The notes under the pieces were generated by a model. It was not told where the DNA came from, made no database searches, and saw nothing but the letters and a program-made list of their open reading frames with translations. From assembly GCF_001425445.1 (NCBI RefSeq), contig NZ_LMQU01000014.1:140574-204573 (forward strand): a DNA stretch of 64,000 bases. Direction: 5' to 3'. The position numbers and the translations under genes were made by a program. Within the stretch, counting starts at the first letter, position 1. Each line of letters starts with the position of its first letter. Positions 7,213 through 16,330 of this stretch are shown here, piece by piece. The DNA is from Devosia sp. Leaf420 (GTDB lineage Bacteria; Pseudomonadota; Alphaproteobacteria; Rhizobiales; Devosiaceae).

Positions 7213-8253
7213 ATGTCATTCAAAGAAGATGTTGCTGATCTGGCGAAGCGGGCGATTAGTGCGCAGGCTGTGGCTCAGACGGAGGAAGCAACCAAGAACG
7301 CTATCGTGATGCCATTCTTGCGAGTGCTTGGATTCGATGTATTCGATCCAACCCAGATCATTCCAGAATACGTTGCGGATGTCGGACTGAAGAAAGGAGA
7401 GAAAATCGATTACGCCTGCAAGATAGGCGATCGCATTGAATACCTAGTCGAAGCAAAGTCCGTATCTACCAACCTGCGTGATGCACAGTACAGTCAGCTT
7501 TTCCGTTACTTCCACACCTCAGATGCCAACATTGGCATTCTCACCAATGGGTTACACATCTGGTTCTTTACGGACTTAGAAGCGCCCAACAAGATGGATG
7601 CCACTCCCTTTTTCAAGTTTGACCTCCTTTCCTACGACGATAACGACCTCAAGGAACTGGAGAAATTCCACAAGTCAAATTTCAAAATCGAGACGATCCA
7701 AGCCGCTGCGTCATCCCTGAAATATCTGCGCGGAGCAATGAACTTCATCGAAGGTCAATGGTCTGATCCCGATGAGGAGTTCGTGCGCATGGTCGCGCGT
7801 GGTTTTTACGAGGGCAAACTTACAGGTGCGGTAGTGAATGAGCTAAAGCCCATCGTGCGCCGAGCATTTGATGACCTGTTCCGCCAAAGGGCGAAGCATA
7901 AGATCGATGTGGCTTTCGATGGCGGACTTGATGAGGCAATTCCCACTGTCGATGACAAGAAAATCGAAACCACCGCTGAAGAAATGCAGGGCTTCATGAT
8001 CGTCCGAGCTATCGCGGCCGAGGTGGCGCCAGTTTCTCGCATTGCTCTGCGGGACGCCCAATCGTATTGCGCGATCTTGTTTGACGACAACAATCGCAAG
8101 CCTATCGTGCGTCTTCATTTCAACGGAAAGTCAAAATTCTTAACGGTGTTTGGCGCGGAGAAAGAAGGAAGCCGCCACGACATTGAGCAGGTGGAGGACA
8201 TCTACCGCAGCGCTGGCGCGATCAAGGACGCGGTGAGAGCCTACGCTGAATAG
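7213..8253 (+). CDS. Solitary HsdR_N-type PD-(D/E)XK nuclease-like protein
   Basis: A 346-residue protein whose first ~130 residues match the N-terminal nuclease domain of type I restriction HsdR subunits (HSDR_N_2 type). It has EEATKNAIVMPFLRVLG, then a catalytic-like core of Asp66 in EKIDYA and Glu80-x-Lys82 in YLVEAKS, then QYSQLFRYF. The remaining ~210 residues contain no helicase motifs. No hsdM or hsdS gene is nearby, so it is not a classical restriction system. The ATG at 7213 sits after GGGGGAGATTT. Base composition is visibly more AT-rich than the surroundings, especially 7100-7210, and family B repeats flank the gene. Both point to acquisition by transfer. The C-terminal half is unassigned and the role is unknown, with defence a possibility. 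Confidence 0.75.
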   Translation: MSFKEDVADLAKRAISAQAVAQTEEATKNAIVMPFLRVLGFDVFDPTQIIPEYVADVGLKKGEKIDYACKIGDRIEYLVEAKSVSTNLRDAQYSQLFRYFHTSDANIGILTNGLHIWFFTDLEAPNKMDATPFFKFDLLSYDDNDLKELEKFHKSNFKIETIQAAASSLKYLRGAMNFIEGQWSDPDEEFVRMVARGFYEGKLTGAVVNELKPIVRRAFDDLFRQRAKHKIDVAFDGGLDEAIPTVDDKKIETTAEEMQGFMIVRAIAAEVAPVSRIALRDAQSYCAILFDDNNRKPIVRLHFNGKSKFLTVFGAEKEGSRHDIEQVEDIYRSAGAIKDAVRAYAE

Positions 8254-8272
8254 CGGCAGCCAACCACGGGGT

Positions 8273-8381
8273 GTCACCCCGGCGAAAGCCGGGGCCCATC
8301 TTGAGATGGTTGAGTACTGATAGTGCTTATCGAGGCGGCTGGCGTCTGGAGATGGGCCCCGGGTCAAGCCCGGGGTGACAG
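8273..8381. repeat. Palindromic repeat pair, family B (copy 3)
   Basis: The left unit is GTCACCCCGGCGAAAGCCGG followed by GGCCCATC. The right mirrored unit is GATGGGCCCCGGGTCAAGCC followed by CGGGGTGACAG. They are separated by about 45 bp, between the convergent HsdR_N-type gene and polA. The two units differ slightly in loop sequence (GCGAAAGC against GGTCAAGC), so they are diverged subtypes. Confidence 0.85.
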
Positions 8382-8417
8382 CCGGTGGGTGGGACGAGTT
8401 AGAATATAACCTCGTAC

Positions 8418-11333
8418 TTAGTGCGCCTCATCCCAATTCTTGGCCGCATGCGCGTCTACCTGGATCGGCACTGACAACCGCACCGCCGGCTCGGCCGCGT
8501 TTTCCATCACTCGCTTGATCACCGGGATCGCCTGATCTTCCGTGCCCTCCGGCACCTCGAAGATCAGTTCGTCGTGGACCTGCAGCAGCATGTCGGCGTC
8601 GATTTTGGCTTTTTTCAATTCCGGTTCCATGCGGATCATGGCGCGACGGATGATATCGGCGGCAGAGCCCTGGATGGGGGCGTTGATGCTGGCGCGTTCG
8701 ACAAAACTGCGTTCGCTCGGATTGCCGGAATTGGCGTTGGGGAACTGGATTTTGCGGCCAAAAATGGTGGTGACGAAGCCGTCGGCTTTCACCTTCACCT
8801 TTTGCTCGTCCATGTAGTCGCGAATGCCGGGGAAGCGTTCGAAGTAGGTTTTGATATAATCGCCGGCTTCGCCGCGGGGGATGGAGAGCTGGTTGGCGAG
8901 GCCGAAGGCGGAAATGCCGTAGATGATGCCAAAATTGATGGCCTTGGCGCGGCGTCGGACTTCGCTCGGCATGCCTTCGACGGGCACGTTGAACATTTCC
9001 GAGGCCGTCATAGCGTGAATGTCGAGGCCTTCTTCGAAAGCGTCCTTGAGGGCCTGGATATCGGCGATATGGGCGAGGACGCGCAGCTCGATCTGGGAAT
9101 AATCGGCCGAGATCAGCACCTTTCCGGGCGCGGCGACGAAGGCGGTGCGGATTTTTCGGCCATCGGCGGTGCGGACGGGAATGTTTTGAAGGTTCGGATC
9201 ATTGGACGAGAGGCGGCCGGTGAGAACGGAAGCCTGCGAATAGGACGTGTGCACGCGGCCAGTGCGCGGGTTCACATAGGTGGGGAGGGCATCGGTATAG
9301 GTGCCCTTGAGTTTGGTGAGCTGGCGCCAATCGACGATGGTGCGGGCGAGCGGCACGCCCTTGAGCGCGAGGTCTTCGAGCACATCGGCGCCGGTCGACC
9401 AGGCGCCGGTCTTGGTCTTGGTGCCACCCTCGATCTGCATCTTGTCAAAGAGGATTTCGCCGAGCTGTTTGGGCGAACCGAGATTGAAACTCTGGCCGGC
9501 CAGTTCATAGGCTTCGGCCTCGAAGGCGGCGGCGCGCTGGGAGAAATCCCCGGAAAGGCGCGCGAGGATCTGCCGATCGACGGTGATGCCGCGGGCTTCC
9601 ATGCGCGCAAGGACCGGGGCGAGGGGGCGTTCGAGGGTTTCGTAGAGCGTCGTAGCGTTTTCCGCGGCAAGGCGCGGTTTCAGCACGTGCCAGAGGCGGA
9701 GGGTGACGTCCGCATCCTCGGCGGCGTAGCGCGCGGCGGCAGGGATTTCGAGCTGGTCGAAGGTTTTTTGCGCCTTTCCGGTGCCGGCAAGCTCGGTGAA
9801 GGTGATGGTCTTGTGGCCAAGCCAGTGGTCGGCGAGGACGTCCATGCCATTATAGCGCGGGCCATCGAGCGCATAGGAGATGAGCATGGTGTCGTCGATC
9901 GGCGCGAGGTTGATGCCGTAGCGCCAAAAGATCTCCATGTCATATTTGATGTTTTGCCCGATTTTGAGGATCGAGGGCGCCTCGATGACCGGTTTCAGGG
10001 CTTCGAGCACATCACGAATGGGCAATTGGCCCTCGACGAGGCCGCCGCCGGAGAGGAGGTCGCCGGCAAGGACGTGGCCAACCGGGATATAGCAGCCTTC
10101 GCCGATCTGGGTGGAGAGGCAAATGCCGACGAGATCGGCCTGTTGCGGATCAAGCCCGGTGGTTTCGGTGTCGATCGAGACGTAGCCGACATCCCAGATT
10201 TTCTGGACCCAGGCGGCAAGGCGCTCGGGCGTGGTGACGGTTTCATAGGCGTCGTAATCGACGGGGATGGCTTTGATGCGCGCGTGCTCTTCGGCGGCGA
10301 ATTTCGCGGGGCCGGAGCCGGGCACGACATTGGCGGCGATTTTTGCCTTGGCGACGGAGAGCGAGGTGGATTTGAGCGAGGCCGGAGCTTCGGCGCCGCC
10401 GGCGCGGAGATCGGGATCGGCCTCGAAATCATCGGGGTTGGCGTCGAGCAGCGTCGCCATGCGCTTGGTGATCGTCGCGAATTCCATGGCCTTGAGGAAG
10501 GGGAACAGGACCGAAGGCGCCATGGGCTGGCGGATGAGACCATCGAGGTCGATCTCGACCGGGACTTTTTGCTCGAGGGTGACGAGTGTCTTGGAAATGC
10601 GCGCGAGATCGGCATTGGCGATCAACTTTTCGCGGCGGGCGTTCTGCTTGATCTCGGTGGCGCGTTCGAGCAGCGTTTCGAGATTGCCATAGGTATTGAT
10701 GAGCTCGGCCGCGGTTTTGACGCCGATACCGGGAACGCCCGGAACGTTGTCGACGCTATCGCCGCAAAGGGCCTGGACGTCGATGACCTTGTCCGGTGTC
10801 ACGCCAAACTTGGTGAAAACCTCTTCGGGGCCGATCCAGCGCAGGGGCGGCTGGCCGGGGCGGGGGATGGTGTCGAGAAGACGAATGGAGCCATCGGGCT
10901 CGACGAGCTGCATCAGGTCCTTGTCGGACGAGGCGATGGTCACCTTCATGCCGGCGGCGCGGGCCATGCAGGCGTAGGTGGCCATGATGTCGTCGGCCTC
11001 CCAGCCTTCCATTTCGATGGAGGGAATGGAAAAGGCCCGGGTAGCCGAGCGGGTCAGCGGGAATTGCGGGACCAGCTCCTCCGGCGCCGGTGGGCGCTGG
11101 GCTTTGTATTGGGGATAGAGATCGTCGCGAAAAGTTTTGCCCTTGGCGTCGAAGATGACGGCCATGTGGGTGGGCGGCTCATCGATATCCATGTCCTGCG
11201 TCAGCTTGAACAGCATGTTGCAGAACCCCTGCACGCAGCCGACGGGCAGACCGTCGGACTTGCGATTGAGCGGCGGCAGGGCGTGGAAGGCGCGGAAGAT
11301 GTAACCCGAGCCATCGACGAGCAGCAGATGCAT
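8418..11333 (-). CDS. polA: DNA polymerase I
   Basis: A 971-residue three-domain DNA polymerase I for Okazaki fragment maturation and repair. The N-terminal ~290 residues are the 5'-3' exonuclease (VDGSGYIFRAFHALPP, SSDKDLMQL, CGDSVDNVPGVPGIG). The middle domain has intact proofreading motifs, VSIDTETTGLD, GQNIKYD and YAAEDADVTLRLW, so it should retain 3'-5' exonuclease activity. The polymerase domain has motif A DYSQIELRVLAH, motif B RRRAKAINFGIIYG and motif C LLQVHDELIFEVP. I set the start at the ATG at 11333 (MHLLLVDGSGY), which has AAGGGA upstream; a 36-residue in-frame extension is not family-like. Length is normal for alphaproteobacteria, which carry a longer linker than E. coli (928 aa). 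Confidence 0.97.
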   Translation of the reverse strand: MHLLLVDGSGYIFRAFHALPPLNRKSDGLPVGCVQGFCNMLFKLTQDMDIDEPPTHMAVIFDAKGKTFRDDLYPQYKAQRPPAPEELVPQFPLTRSATRAFSIPSIEMEGWEADDIMATYACMARAAGMKVTIASSDKDLMQLVEPDGSIRLLDTIPRPGQPPLRWIGPEEVFTKFGVTPDKVIDVQALCGDSVDNVPGVPGIGVKTAAELINTYGNLETLLERATEIKQNARREKLIANADLARISKTLVTLEQKVPVEIDLDGLIRQPMAPSVLFPFLKAMEFATITKRMATLLDANPDDFEADPDLRAGGAEAPASLKSTSLSVAKAKIAANVVPGSGPAKFAAEEHARIKAIPVDYDAYETVTTPERLAAWVQKIWDVGYVSIDTETTGLDPQQADLVGICLSTQIGEGCYIPVGHVLAGDLLSGGGLVEGQLPIRDVLEALKPVIEAPSILKIGQNIKYDMEIFWRYGINLAPIDDTMLISYALDGPRYNGMDVLADHWLGHKTITFTELAGTGKAQKTFDQLEIPAAARYAAEDADVTLRLWHVLKPRLAAENATTLYETLERPLAPVLARMEARGITVDRQILARLSGDFSQRAAAFEAEAYELAGQSFNLGSPKQLGEILFDKMQIEGGTKTKTGAWSTGADVLEDLALKGVPLARTIVDWRQLTKLKGTYTDALPTYVNPRTGRVHTSYSQASVLTGRLSSNDPNLQNIPVRTADGRKIRTAFVAAPGKVLISADYSQIELRVLAHIADIQALKDAFEEGLDIHAMTASEMFNVPVEGMPSEVRRRAKAINFGIIYGISAFGLANQLSIPRGEAGDYIKTYFERFPGIRDYMDEQKVKVKADGFVTTIFGRKIQFPNANSGNPSERSFVERASINAPIQGSAADIIRRAMIRMEPELKKAKIDADMLLQVHDELIFEVPEGTEDQAIPVIKRVMENAAEPAVRLSVPIQVDAHAAKNWDEAH

Positions 11334-11488
11334 GAGACGATTCCCTTTCAGTCCGGGCGCAACTTTAAAGCTTCGTGAACAAAAGCGGTACCCGGATTTT
11401 GCACGAAGCCGCCGCGGGTTGCCGCCGCAACCAGAGCGCATATGGCGCGTTTGGACGCAATCGGGGGATCTTTGCGGCGGAGGGTTGA

Positions 11489-11761
11489 ATGAGTATTTCT
11501 GGAAAACTGGACCGGATCACCTGGGCGCAGCTGACGCTGGCCGAACGCATGGCGATGGTCTCGATGACGGCGGGCGCGCAAGGCCATATCGAATGGTCGA
11601 TCCAGCGGGCGCTATGCTACCACAAATTGGCGCGGCTGACGCCCGGTGGGCTAATGCTGACGCGCGACGGGCGCTTTGTCATTGCCGCGCGCCATGGCCT
11701 GCCGGTCGTGGTGGGCAAGGATAATCCCGCAGGTCCCTTGCGCTCGAGCAATCTCGGCTAA
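11489..11761 (+). CDS. Hypothetical protein (90 aa)
   Basis: A 90-residue soluble protein beginning MSISGKLDRITWAQLTLAER and ending near VVGKDNPAGPLRSSNLG. It is divergent from polA and is followed by a strong terminator shared with gcrA. GGCGGAGGG lies just upstream of the ATG. The HIEWSIQRALCYHKLARLTP stretch suggests a compact helical or winged-helix-like fold, but no named family is recognised. Codon use is typical of the genome. Function unknown. Confidence 0.6.
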   Translation: MSISGKLDRITWAQLTLAERMAMVSMTAGAQGHIEWSIQRALCYHKLARLTPGGLMLTRDGRFVIAARHGLPVVVGKDNPAGPLRSSNLG

Positions 11762-11785
11762 CGCGGTTTGCTTTTAGGCAAATAA

Positions 11786-11813
11786 AAAGGGCGCTCGCGG
11801 CGCCCTTTATTTT
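11786..11813. terminator. Bidirectional intrinsic terminator
   Basis: A perfect 9-bp stem (AAAGGGCGC / GCGCCCTTT) with a 5-base loop, flanked by AATAAA on the left and ATTTTTAG on the right. It can terminate both the + strand ORF ending at 11761 and gcrA ending at 11821. Confidence 0.88.
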
Positions 11814-11820
11814 TAGCTGA

Positions 11821-12390
11821 TCAGCGCTTTTTCTTGTCGAGCTGGTGATAGGCCCGGCGCGAGTGGAAATCGCAATAGGGGCCGGTCTCGAGGCTGTGCT
11901 GGCCGCAGAAATAAAAATCCTTCGAGAGCGGATCGCCGATCGGCCACTTGCAGGTGTGCTCGTTGAGCTGGAGGAGGCTCAGGCGCTTGTCCTCGGGAAT
12001 GAAGATTTCCTGGCTCGCGGGAGCGACGTAAAGCTCCTGCTCCATATCAGGCGACATGGCGAGCGCAGTGGCGCCCATGACCTGCGGACGCGGCATCGAC
12101 GGGCGCGGCTTGGCCGCGGCGGCCATGCTTGGCGCACTGGTCGAGACGCTGGGACCGGCAGGCCGGCGCGGCGCGGGACGTGGCGCCGGGCGGGTGCGTG
12201 GTGCGGTATTGGTGGGCTTGGCACGAGCCGAAAGCTTCAAGCGATGAACCTTGCCGATCACCGCATTGCGGGTCACGCCTTCGCCGAGCTCGCCAGCGAT
12301 CTGGCTGGCGCTCAGGCCTTCCATCCAAAGTTTCTTGAGAAGTTCGACGCGATCGTCGGTCCAGCCATTCGATTGCGCTCCGGTAACCAT
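11821..12390 (-). CDS. gcrA: GcrA cell-cycle regulator
   Basis: A 189-residue GcrA, the alphaproteobacterial factor that binds CcrM-methylated GANTC sites with sigma70 RNA polymerase to time cell-cycle genes. The N-terminal DNA-binding domain is WTDDRVELLKKLW, EGLSASQIAGELG and VTRNAVIGKVHRLKL. A Pro/Ala/Arg-rich linker follows, then the sigma-interacting C-terminal domain with TCKWPIGDP, FYFCG, GPYCDFH and AYH. I used the ATG at 12390. A TTG two codons upstream (12396) has better Shine-Dalgarno spacing (AAAGGA, seven bases) and could be the real start. It is monocistronic and ends at a bidirectional terminator. Several GANTC motifs lie upstream, consistent with methylation-dependent feedback. 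Confidence 0.95.
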   Translation of the reverse strand: MVTGAQSNGWTDDRVELLKKLWMEGLSASQIAGELGEGVTRNAVIGKVHRLKLSARAKPTNTAPRTRPAPRPAPRRPAGPSVSTSAPSMAAAAKPRPSMPRPQVMGATALAMSPDMEQELYVAPASQEIFIPEDKRLSLLQLNEHTCKWPIGDPLSKDFYFCGQHSLETGPYCDFHSRRAYHQLDKKKR

Positions 12391-12400
12391 CGTCAACTTA

Positions 12401-12596
12401 GAATCCTTTTCTCCGCCGCCAAAGTGACTTGGCAGCCTTTCGACTCTACGGCTCGTATGCTGAGTGGGTCCGCCACACGAGATATCGTGTCCCCAATGCC
12501 TATGACCTTACGACATCGGCGGAATCGGGATCAAGAGTCGGGGCTGTTTTTCCCCCCGAATTCAGTGGTTAATTTTTCGCTAACAATCATTGAGTC
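12401..12596. promoter_or_regulatory. Cluster of five GANTC (CcrM) motifs between gcrA and argD
   Basis: GANTC occurs at 12401-12405, 12442-12446, 12522-12526, 12535-12539 and 12592-12596, in the divergent intergenic region of about 360 bp. CcrM methylates this motif in most alphaproteobacteria, and GcrA senses it. The first site overlaps the gcrA ribosome binding region. Five in 196 bp is well above the one per 256 bp expected by chance. Confidence 0.5.
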
Positions 12597-12752
12597 AAAT
12601 CAGGCACTTGCCCGCGAGAGCGTTGACTTGGCAGCCAAAACCCGCCTAATTCTCCCGGCCCAAGGCGCTGCCAGTGAGCAGCGTTTTTGATTTGTGTGGC
12701 ACCTTTGCCACGGTTTTTCGCATCCCGCCTAAGAAGAAAAGGGGAGCCTTCC

Positions 12753-13952
12753 ATGTCTGCGCTCTATGCCACCTATGCCCGTTCCGAAGTTTCGTTCGAG
12801 CGCGGCGAAGGCATGCGCCTTTTCGACCAGCATGGACGGCAATATCTCGACTTTCATTCCGGCGTTGCGGTGAATGCGCTTGGCCATGGCGACCCGCATC
12901 TTGTCAGCGCGCTCAAGGCTGCAGCGGACAAGGTCTGGCACACGGCCAACACCTTTACTATTCCCGAGCAAGAACGCCTCGGCCAACGGCTCGTCGAAGC
13001 AACCTTTGCCGATGCCGTCTTCTTCACCAATTCGGGCGCCGAAGCGATCGAATGCGCCATCAAGACCGCGCGGCACTATTTCTGGGCCAAGGGTCAAGAA
13101 GAGCGCTTCGAGGTTATCGCCTTTAGCGGCTCCTTCCACGGCCGGACGCTCGGCACGATCGCGGCTGGCGGCAATCCCGATTACCTCCAGGGCTTTGGAC
13201 CTGCCGCGCCCGGCTTCAAGCACGCCAAGCCCGGCGATATCGAGAGCGTCAAGGCGCTGATCACGCCCCAGACCTGCGCCATTCTCATCGAGCCCGTGCA
13301 GGGCGAGGGCGGCGTGACCGCCATGACCAATGAATTCATGCAGGGTCTTCGCGCGCTCTGCGACGAACACGACATGCTGCTCATTCTCGATGAAGTGCAG
13401 TGTGGCTTTGGCCGCACCGGGCGCTTTTTTGCGCATGAATGGAGTGGGATCACGCCCGATATCGTCGCGGTCGCCAAGGCGATCGGCGGTGGTTTTCCGC
13501 TCGGCGCGTGCCTCTCCAAGGGCGATGTCGCAGCGTCCATGGTCCCCGGCACCCATGGCTCGACCTATGGCGGCAATCCCCTGGCGACGGCGGTGGGCAA
13601 TGCCGTGCTCGATCGTGTCCTGGCGCCCGGCTTTATCGACAACGTCAATGTCATGGGCCAGCGTCTCGCCTGGCACCTGCAGCAATTGGCGCAAAAATAT
13701 CCCGACTATGTGCTGGAGCTACGCGGCAAGGGGCTGCTCGCTGGCATCAAGATTTCGACGCCGGTGCGCGACATGGTCACGCGCCTCCGCGACGATCACC
13801 AATTGCTCACGATCGGGGCAGGGGACAATGTGCTGCGTCTCTTGCCGCCGCTGATCGTTTCGGAGGCCGATATCGAAGAAGCCGTGGGCAAGATTGCCGC
13901 TGCTTTCGACGCTATCGAAGCTGAAACGCAGGCCGCGCCGATAGCGAGCTGA
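12753..13952 (+). CDS. argD: Acetylornithine aminotransferase
   Basis: A 399-residue class III PLP-dependent transaminase that converts N-acetylglutamate semialdehyde to N-acetylornithine in arginine synthesis, and possibly also acts on succinyldiaminopimelate. Visible hallmarks are NSGAEAIECAIKTARHY, the FHGRTLGTI block, EPVQGEGG, ILDEVQCGFGRTG and the PLP lysine in AKAIGGGFPLGA. The ATG at 12753 has AAAAGGGGAG upstream; upstream in-frame codons are not family-like. It is followed by argF and hslO, a gene order conserved in rhizobial relatives, which supports ArgD over other class III enzymes. Confidence 0.94.
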   Translation: MSALYATYARSEVSFERGEGMRLFDQHGRQYLDFHSGVAVNALGHGDPHLVSALKAAADKVWHTANTFTIPEQERLGQRLVEATFADAVFFTNSGAEAIECAIKTARHYFWAKGQEERFEVIAFSGSFHGRTLGTIAAGGNPDYLQGFGPAAPGFKHAKPGDIESVKALITPQTCAILIEPVQGEGGVTAMTNEFMQGLRALCDEHDMLLILDEVQCGFGRTGRFFAHEWSGITPDIVAVAKAIGGGFPLGACLSKGDVAASMVPGTHGSTYGGNPLATAVGNAVLDRVLAPGFIDNVNVMGQRLAWHLQQLAQKYPDYVLELRGKGLLAGIKISTPVRDMVTRLRDDHQLLTIGAGDNVLRLLPPLIVSEADIEEAVGKIAAAFDAIEAETQAAPIAS

Positions 13953-14021
13953 GATCATGCTGACGTTTTATCATTTTGGGCGTCGCCGACGCGGCTTGTT
14001 TCCTCCGCCTCTCTGAGCAGC

Positions 14022-14057
14022 GGTCTCCCGAGAACCTGAATCTTCTTTCGGGAGACC
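14022..14057 (+). other. Perfect inverted repeat between argD and argF
   Basis: GGTCTCCCGA and its complement TCGGGAGACC flank a 16-base loop, giving a 10-bp stem with no T-run directly after it. It might be a weak terminator or a processing hairpin between argD and argF. Confidence 0.4.
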
Positions 14058-14131
14058 CGCCTCTAGGGCAGAGTGATTAACCGCGGCTCCCGCCGCTCCA
14101 ACATTTTATGCGTCATGAAAGAACCCGGCCT

Positions 14132-15064
14132 ATGTCTTCGACCGGTACTCCGAACCATTTTCTCTCTATCGATGATTTCTCCTATGCCGAATTGCGCGGC
14201 ATGCTCGATCAGGCCGGTGCGCTCAAGGCGCGCCTGAAAGATGGCGATCGGCCTCAGCTCCTCAAGGACAAGGTGCTGGCGATGATCTTCGAGCGCCAGT
14301 CGACCCGCACACGCGTCTCCTTCGACGTCGGCATGCGCCAGCTTGGCGGCGAAACCATCATGCTCTCCGGCCAGGAAATGCAGCTTTCGCGCGAGGAAAC
14401 GCTGTCCGACACCGCCAAGGTCATGAGCCGTTATGTCGATGCCATCATGATCCGCATTCTCTCCCACGCCGATCTGCTCGAGCTCGCCGAAGGTGCGACA
14501 GTGCCGGTGATCAACGGCCTGACGCGCCGGGCACATCCATGCCAGATCATGGCCGACCTCATGACTTTTGAAGAGCATCGTGGCTCGATCAAGGGCGCCA
14601 AGGTTGCCTGGGTGGGTGACAGCAACAACGTGCTGCACTCTTGGGTCAACGCTGCCGAACTCTTTGAATGCGAGCTGACCATTGCCGTGCCGGACGAATA
14701 TAGCCCGGAAAAGGACTTGATGCAGGACATCACCAGAGCCGGCAAATATGCCAGACTGATCGAGGACCCGCGCGAAGCCGTCGAAGGCGCCGATCTCGTC
14801 ATTGCCGATACCTGGGTGTCCATGGGCGACGTCGATGCCGCCGAGCGCCGCCGGGTCTTGAAACCCTATCAGGTGAATACCAATTTGATGGGCTTGGCGA
14901 ACAAAGACGCCCTTTTCATGCACTGCCTTCCTGCCCATCGTGGCGACGAGGTGACCGACGAAGTGATCGACGGTCCACAGTCGGTGGTGTTTGACGAGGC
15001 CGAAAATCGCCTCCATGCCCAGAAAGCCATTTTGTGCTGGGCCTTCGGGGTTGAAACGAACTAG
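14132..15064 (+). CDS. argF: Ornithine carbamoyltransferase
   Basis: A 310-residue enzyme that joins carbamoyl phosphate and ornithine to give citrulline. The carbamoyl-phosphate loop is [24 protein letters not shown] carries the conserved His/Gln, and [16 protein letters not shown] includes the active-site Cys in the HCLP motif. DSNNVLHSW covers ornithine binding. I chose the ATG at 14132 ([11 protein letters not shown]); an ATG eight codons upstream is possible, and neither has a strong ribosome binding site. It lies between argD and hslO in the order familiar from rhizobia, and a palindromic repeat follows the stop. Confidence 0.95.
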   Translation: MSSTGTPNHFLSIDDFSYAELRGMLDQAGALKARLKDGDRPQLLKDKVLAMIFERQSTRTRVSFDVGMRQLGGETIMLSGQEMQLSREETLSDTAKVMSRYVDAIMIRILSHADLLELAEGATVPVINGLTRRAHPCQIMADLMTFEEHRGSIKGAKVAWVGDSNNVLHSWVNAAELFECELTIAVPDEYSPEKDLMQDITRAGKYARLIEDPREAVEGADLVIADTWVSMGDVDAAERRRVLKPYQVNTNLMGLANKDALFMHCLPAHRGDEVTDEVIDGPQSVVFDEAENRLHAQKAILCWAFGVETN

Positions 15065-15105
15065 GCGCTTTTTGCGCAGCCGCTTCGATCGCTCGACAAG
15101 AACGG

Positions 15106-15178
15106 CGTCATCCCCGCGAAAGCGGGGATCTCTTTTCCAGACGCAAGGAAGGGATTCCCGCTTTCGCGGGAATGACGC
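15106..15178. repeat. Palindromic intergenic repeat, family C
   Basis: CGTCATCCCCGCGAAAGCGG followed by GGATC, then the mirrored unit ending CGCTTTCGCGGGAATGACG. They are about 20 bp apart, between argF and hslO. It has the CGTCATTCCCGCG-type core widespread in proteobacterial genomes. One copy is seen in the window. Confidence 0.8.
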
Positions 15179-15243
15179 GGTGTTGAGCGAACGGGACAAG
15201 GCGCGTTTCGCCCTCAAGGCTTAGCCGTGATAGAGTTGAGCGA

Positions 15244-16266
15244 ATGACCACGGAACCGACGACCATGACCGACAGCTTCCTTTCTGCCATGGGCCTTGAT
15301 CGCCCCGAGACTGGCGACGATGCCGTGGTGCCGTTCACGCTTGAAAAGCTCGATACCCGCGGGCGCATCCTGCATCTGGGGCCTTCGCTCGACGCGATCC
15401 TGACCCGGCATAATTATCCCGCTCCCGTGGCACGCCTTCTTGGCGAGGCTGTCGTTCTGACCGCGCTGATCGGCTCGTCGCTGAAATTCGAGGGCAAGCT
15501 GATCCTGCAAACGCAGACCGATGGTCCGGTGAACCTGATCGTCGTCGATTTCGACGCGCCCGACGGGATGCGCGGCTATGCCCGCTTTGATCATGACATG
15601 GTGGTCAAGTGGGCAGAGGAAGGGCGCACCAGCCCCGCCGATATGCTCGGCAAGGGCCATCTGGCGATGACCATCGACCAGGGCTCGCATACCGAGCGTT
15701 ATCAGGGCATCGTCGCGCTCGATGGCAATGGGTTGGAAGAAGTGGCCCATACCTATTTCCTGCAATCGGAACAGATCCCGACCCAGGTCCGGCTCGCCGT
15801 AGCGCAGATGTCGATGCGCGGCGATCATCGTCCGCGCTGGCGCGCTGGTGGGATTCTGATCCAACACCTGCCTGAAAACGGCATGGCGCGCATGGCCGAC
15901 CTGCCCGGCGACGGTAATTTCGATAATCCGGACACGAGCGATACGGCTTTCGAGGAAGCCAATGGCTGGGCCGAGGCCCGCTCGATGCTGGCAACGGTTG
16001 CCGATGTCGAGCTGGCCGATCCCGAAGTCTCGCCCGAACGCCTGTTGTTCCGGCTCTATCATGAAACCGGCGCGCGGGTTTTTCCGGCAATGCCGCTCGT
16101 CGAGCGCTGCACCTGTTCGGCCGATCGGATCGAAGAGATGCTGGCCACCAACTTCACCGATGAAGAACGCGGCGATATGGCGGTGAATGGCGAGATCGAG
16201 GTCGTCTGCGAGTTCTGCTCGACCGCTTACCGCTTCAATCCCAATCAGTTTAACCTGAAACACTAA
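15244..16266 (+). CDS. hslO: Redox-regulated chaperone Hsp33
   Basis: A 340-residue Hsp33, a cytoplasmic holdase activated when oxidation releases a zinc ion from four cysteines. The zinc motif is intact near the C-terminus: CTC in VERCTCSADR and CxxC in VVCEFCSTAYRF. The substrate-binding domain has the family features GEAVVLTALIGSSLKFEG, LILQTQTDGPVNLIVVDF and YFLQSEQIPT. The ATG at 15244 lacks a strong ribosome binding site, and an ATG seven codons in is an alternative. The argF-hslO neighbourhood matches other Hyphomicrobiales. The residue count is a little longer than E. coli Hsp33 (292), as is usual in alphaproteobacteria. Confidence 0.94.
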   Translation: MTTEPTTMTDSFLSAMGLDRPETGDDAVVPFTLEKLDTRGRILHLGPSLDAILTRHNYPAPVARLLGEAVVLTALIGSSLKFEGKLILQTQTDGPVNLIVVDFDAPDGMRGYARFDHDMVVKWAEEGRTSPADMLGKGHLAMTIDQGSHTERYQGIVALDGNGLEEVAHTYFLQSEQIPTQVRLAVAQMSMRGDHRPRWRAGGILIQHLPENGMARMADLPGDGNFDNPDTSDTAFEEANGWAEARSMLATVADVELADPEVSPERLLFRLYHETGARVFPAMPLVERCTCSADRIEEMLATNFTDEERGDMAVNGEIEVVCEFCSTAYRFNPNQFNLKH

Positions 16267-16330
16267 ATCTCTGGGGCGACGGAAATAATTTCCTCTCTTG
16301 CCGTCGCCCAGCTTGCTATTTCTGCGGTCC

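Noticed and set aside
7213..8253. Complete type I restriction-modification system
   Set aside because: There is no methylase or specificity gene nearby, and the protein lacks helicase motifs, so only an HsdR_N-type domain can be claimed.
6541..8381. CRISPR array, because of recurrent palindromic units
   Set aside because: The units are inverted pairs with irregular spacing and lie hundreds of bases apart, without direct repeats, regular spacers or cas genes.
8574..11378. A 934-codon open frame on the plus strand opposite polA
   Set aside because: It mirrors the GC-rich codon bias of polA on the other strand, has no domain motifs, and polA is complete with all catalytic motifs.
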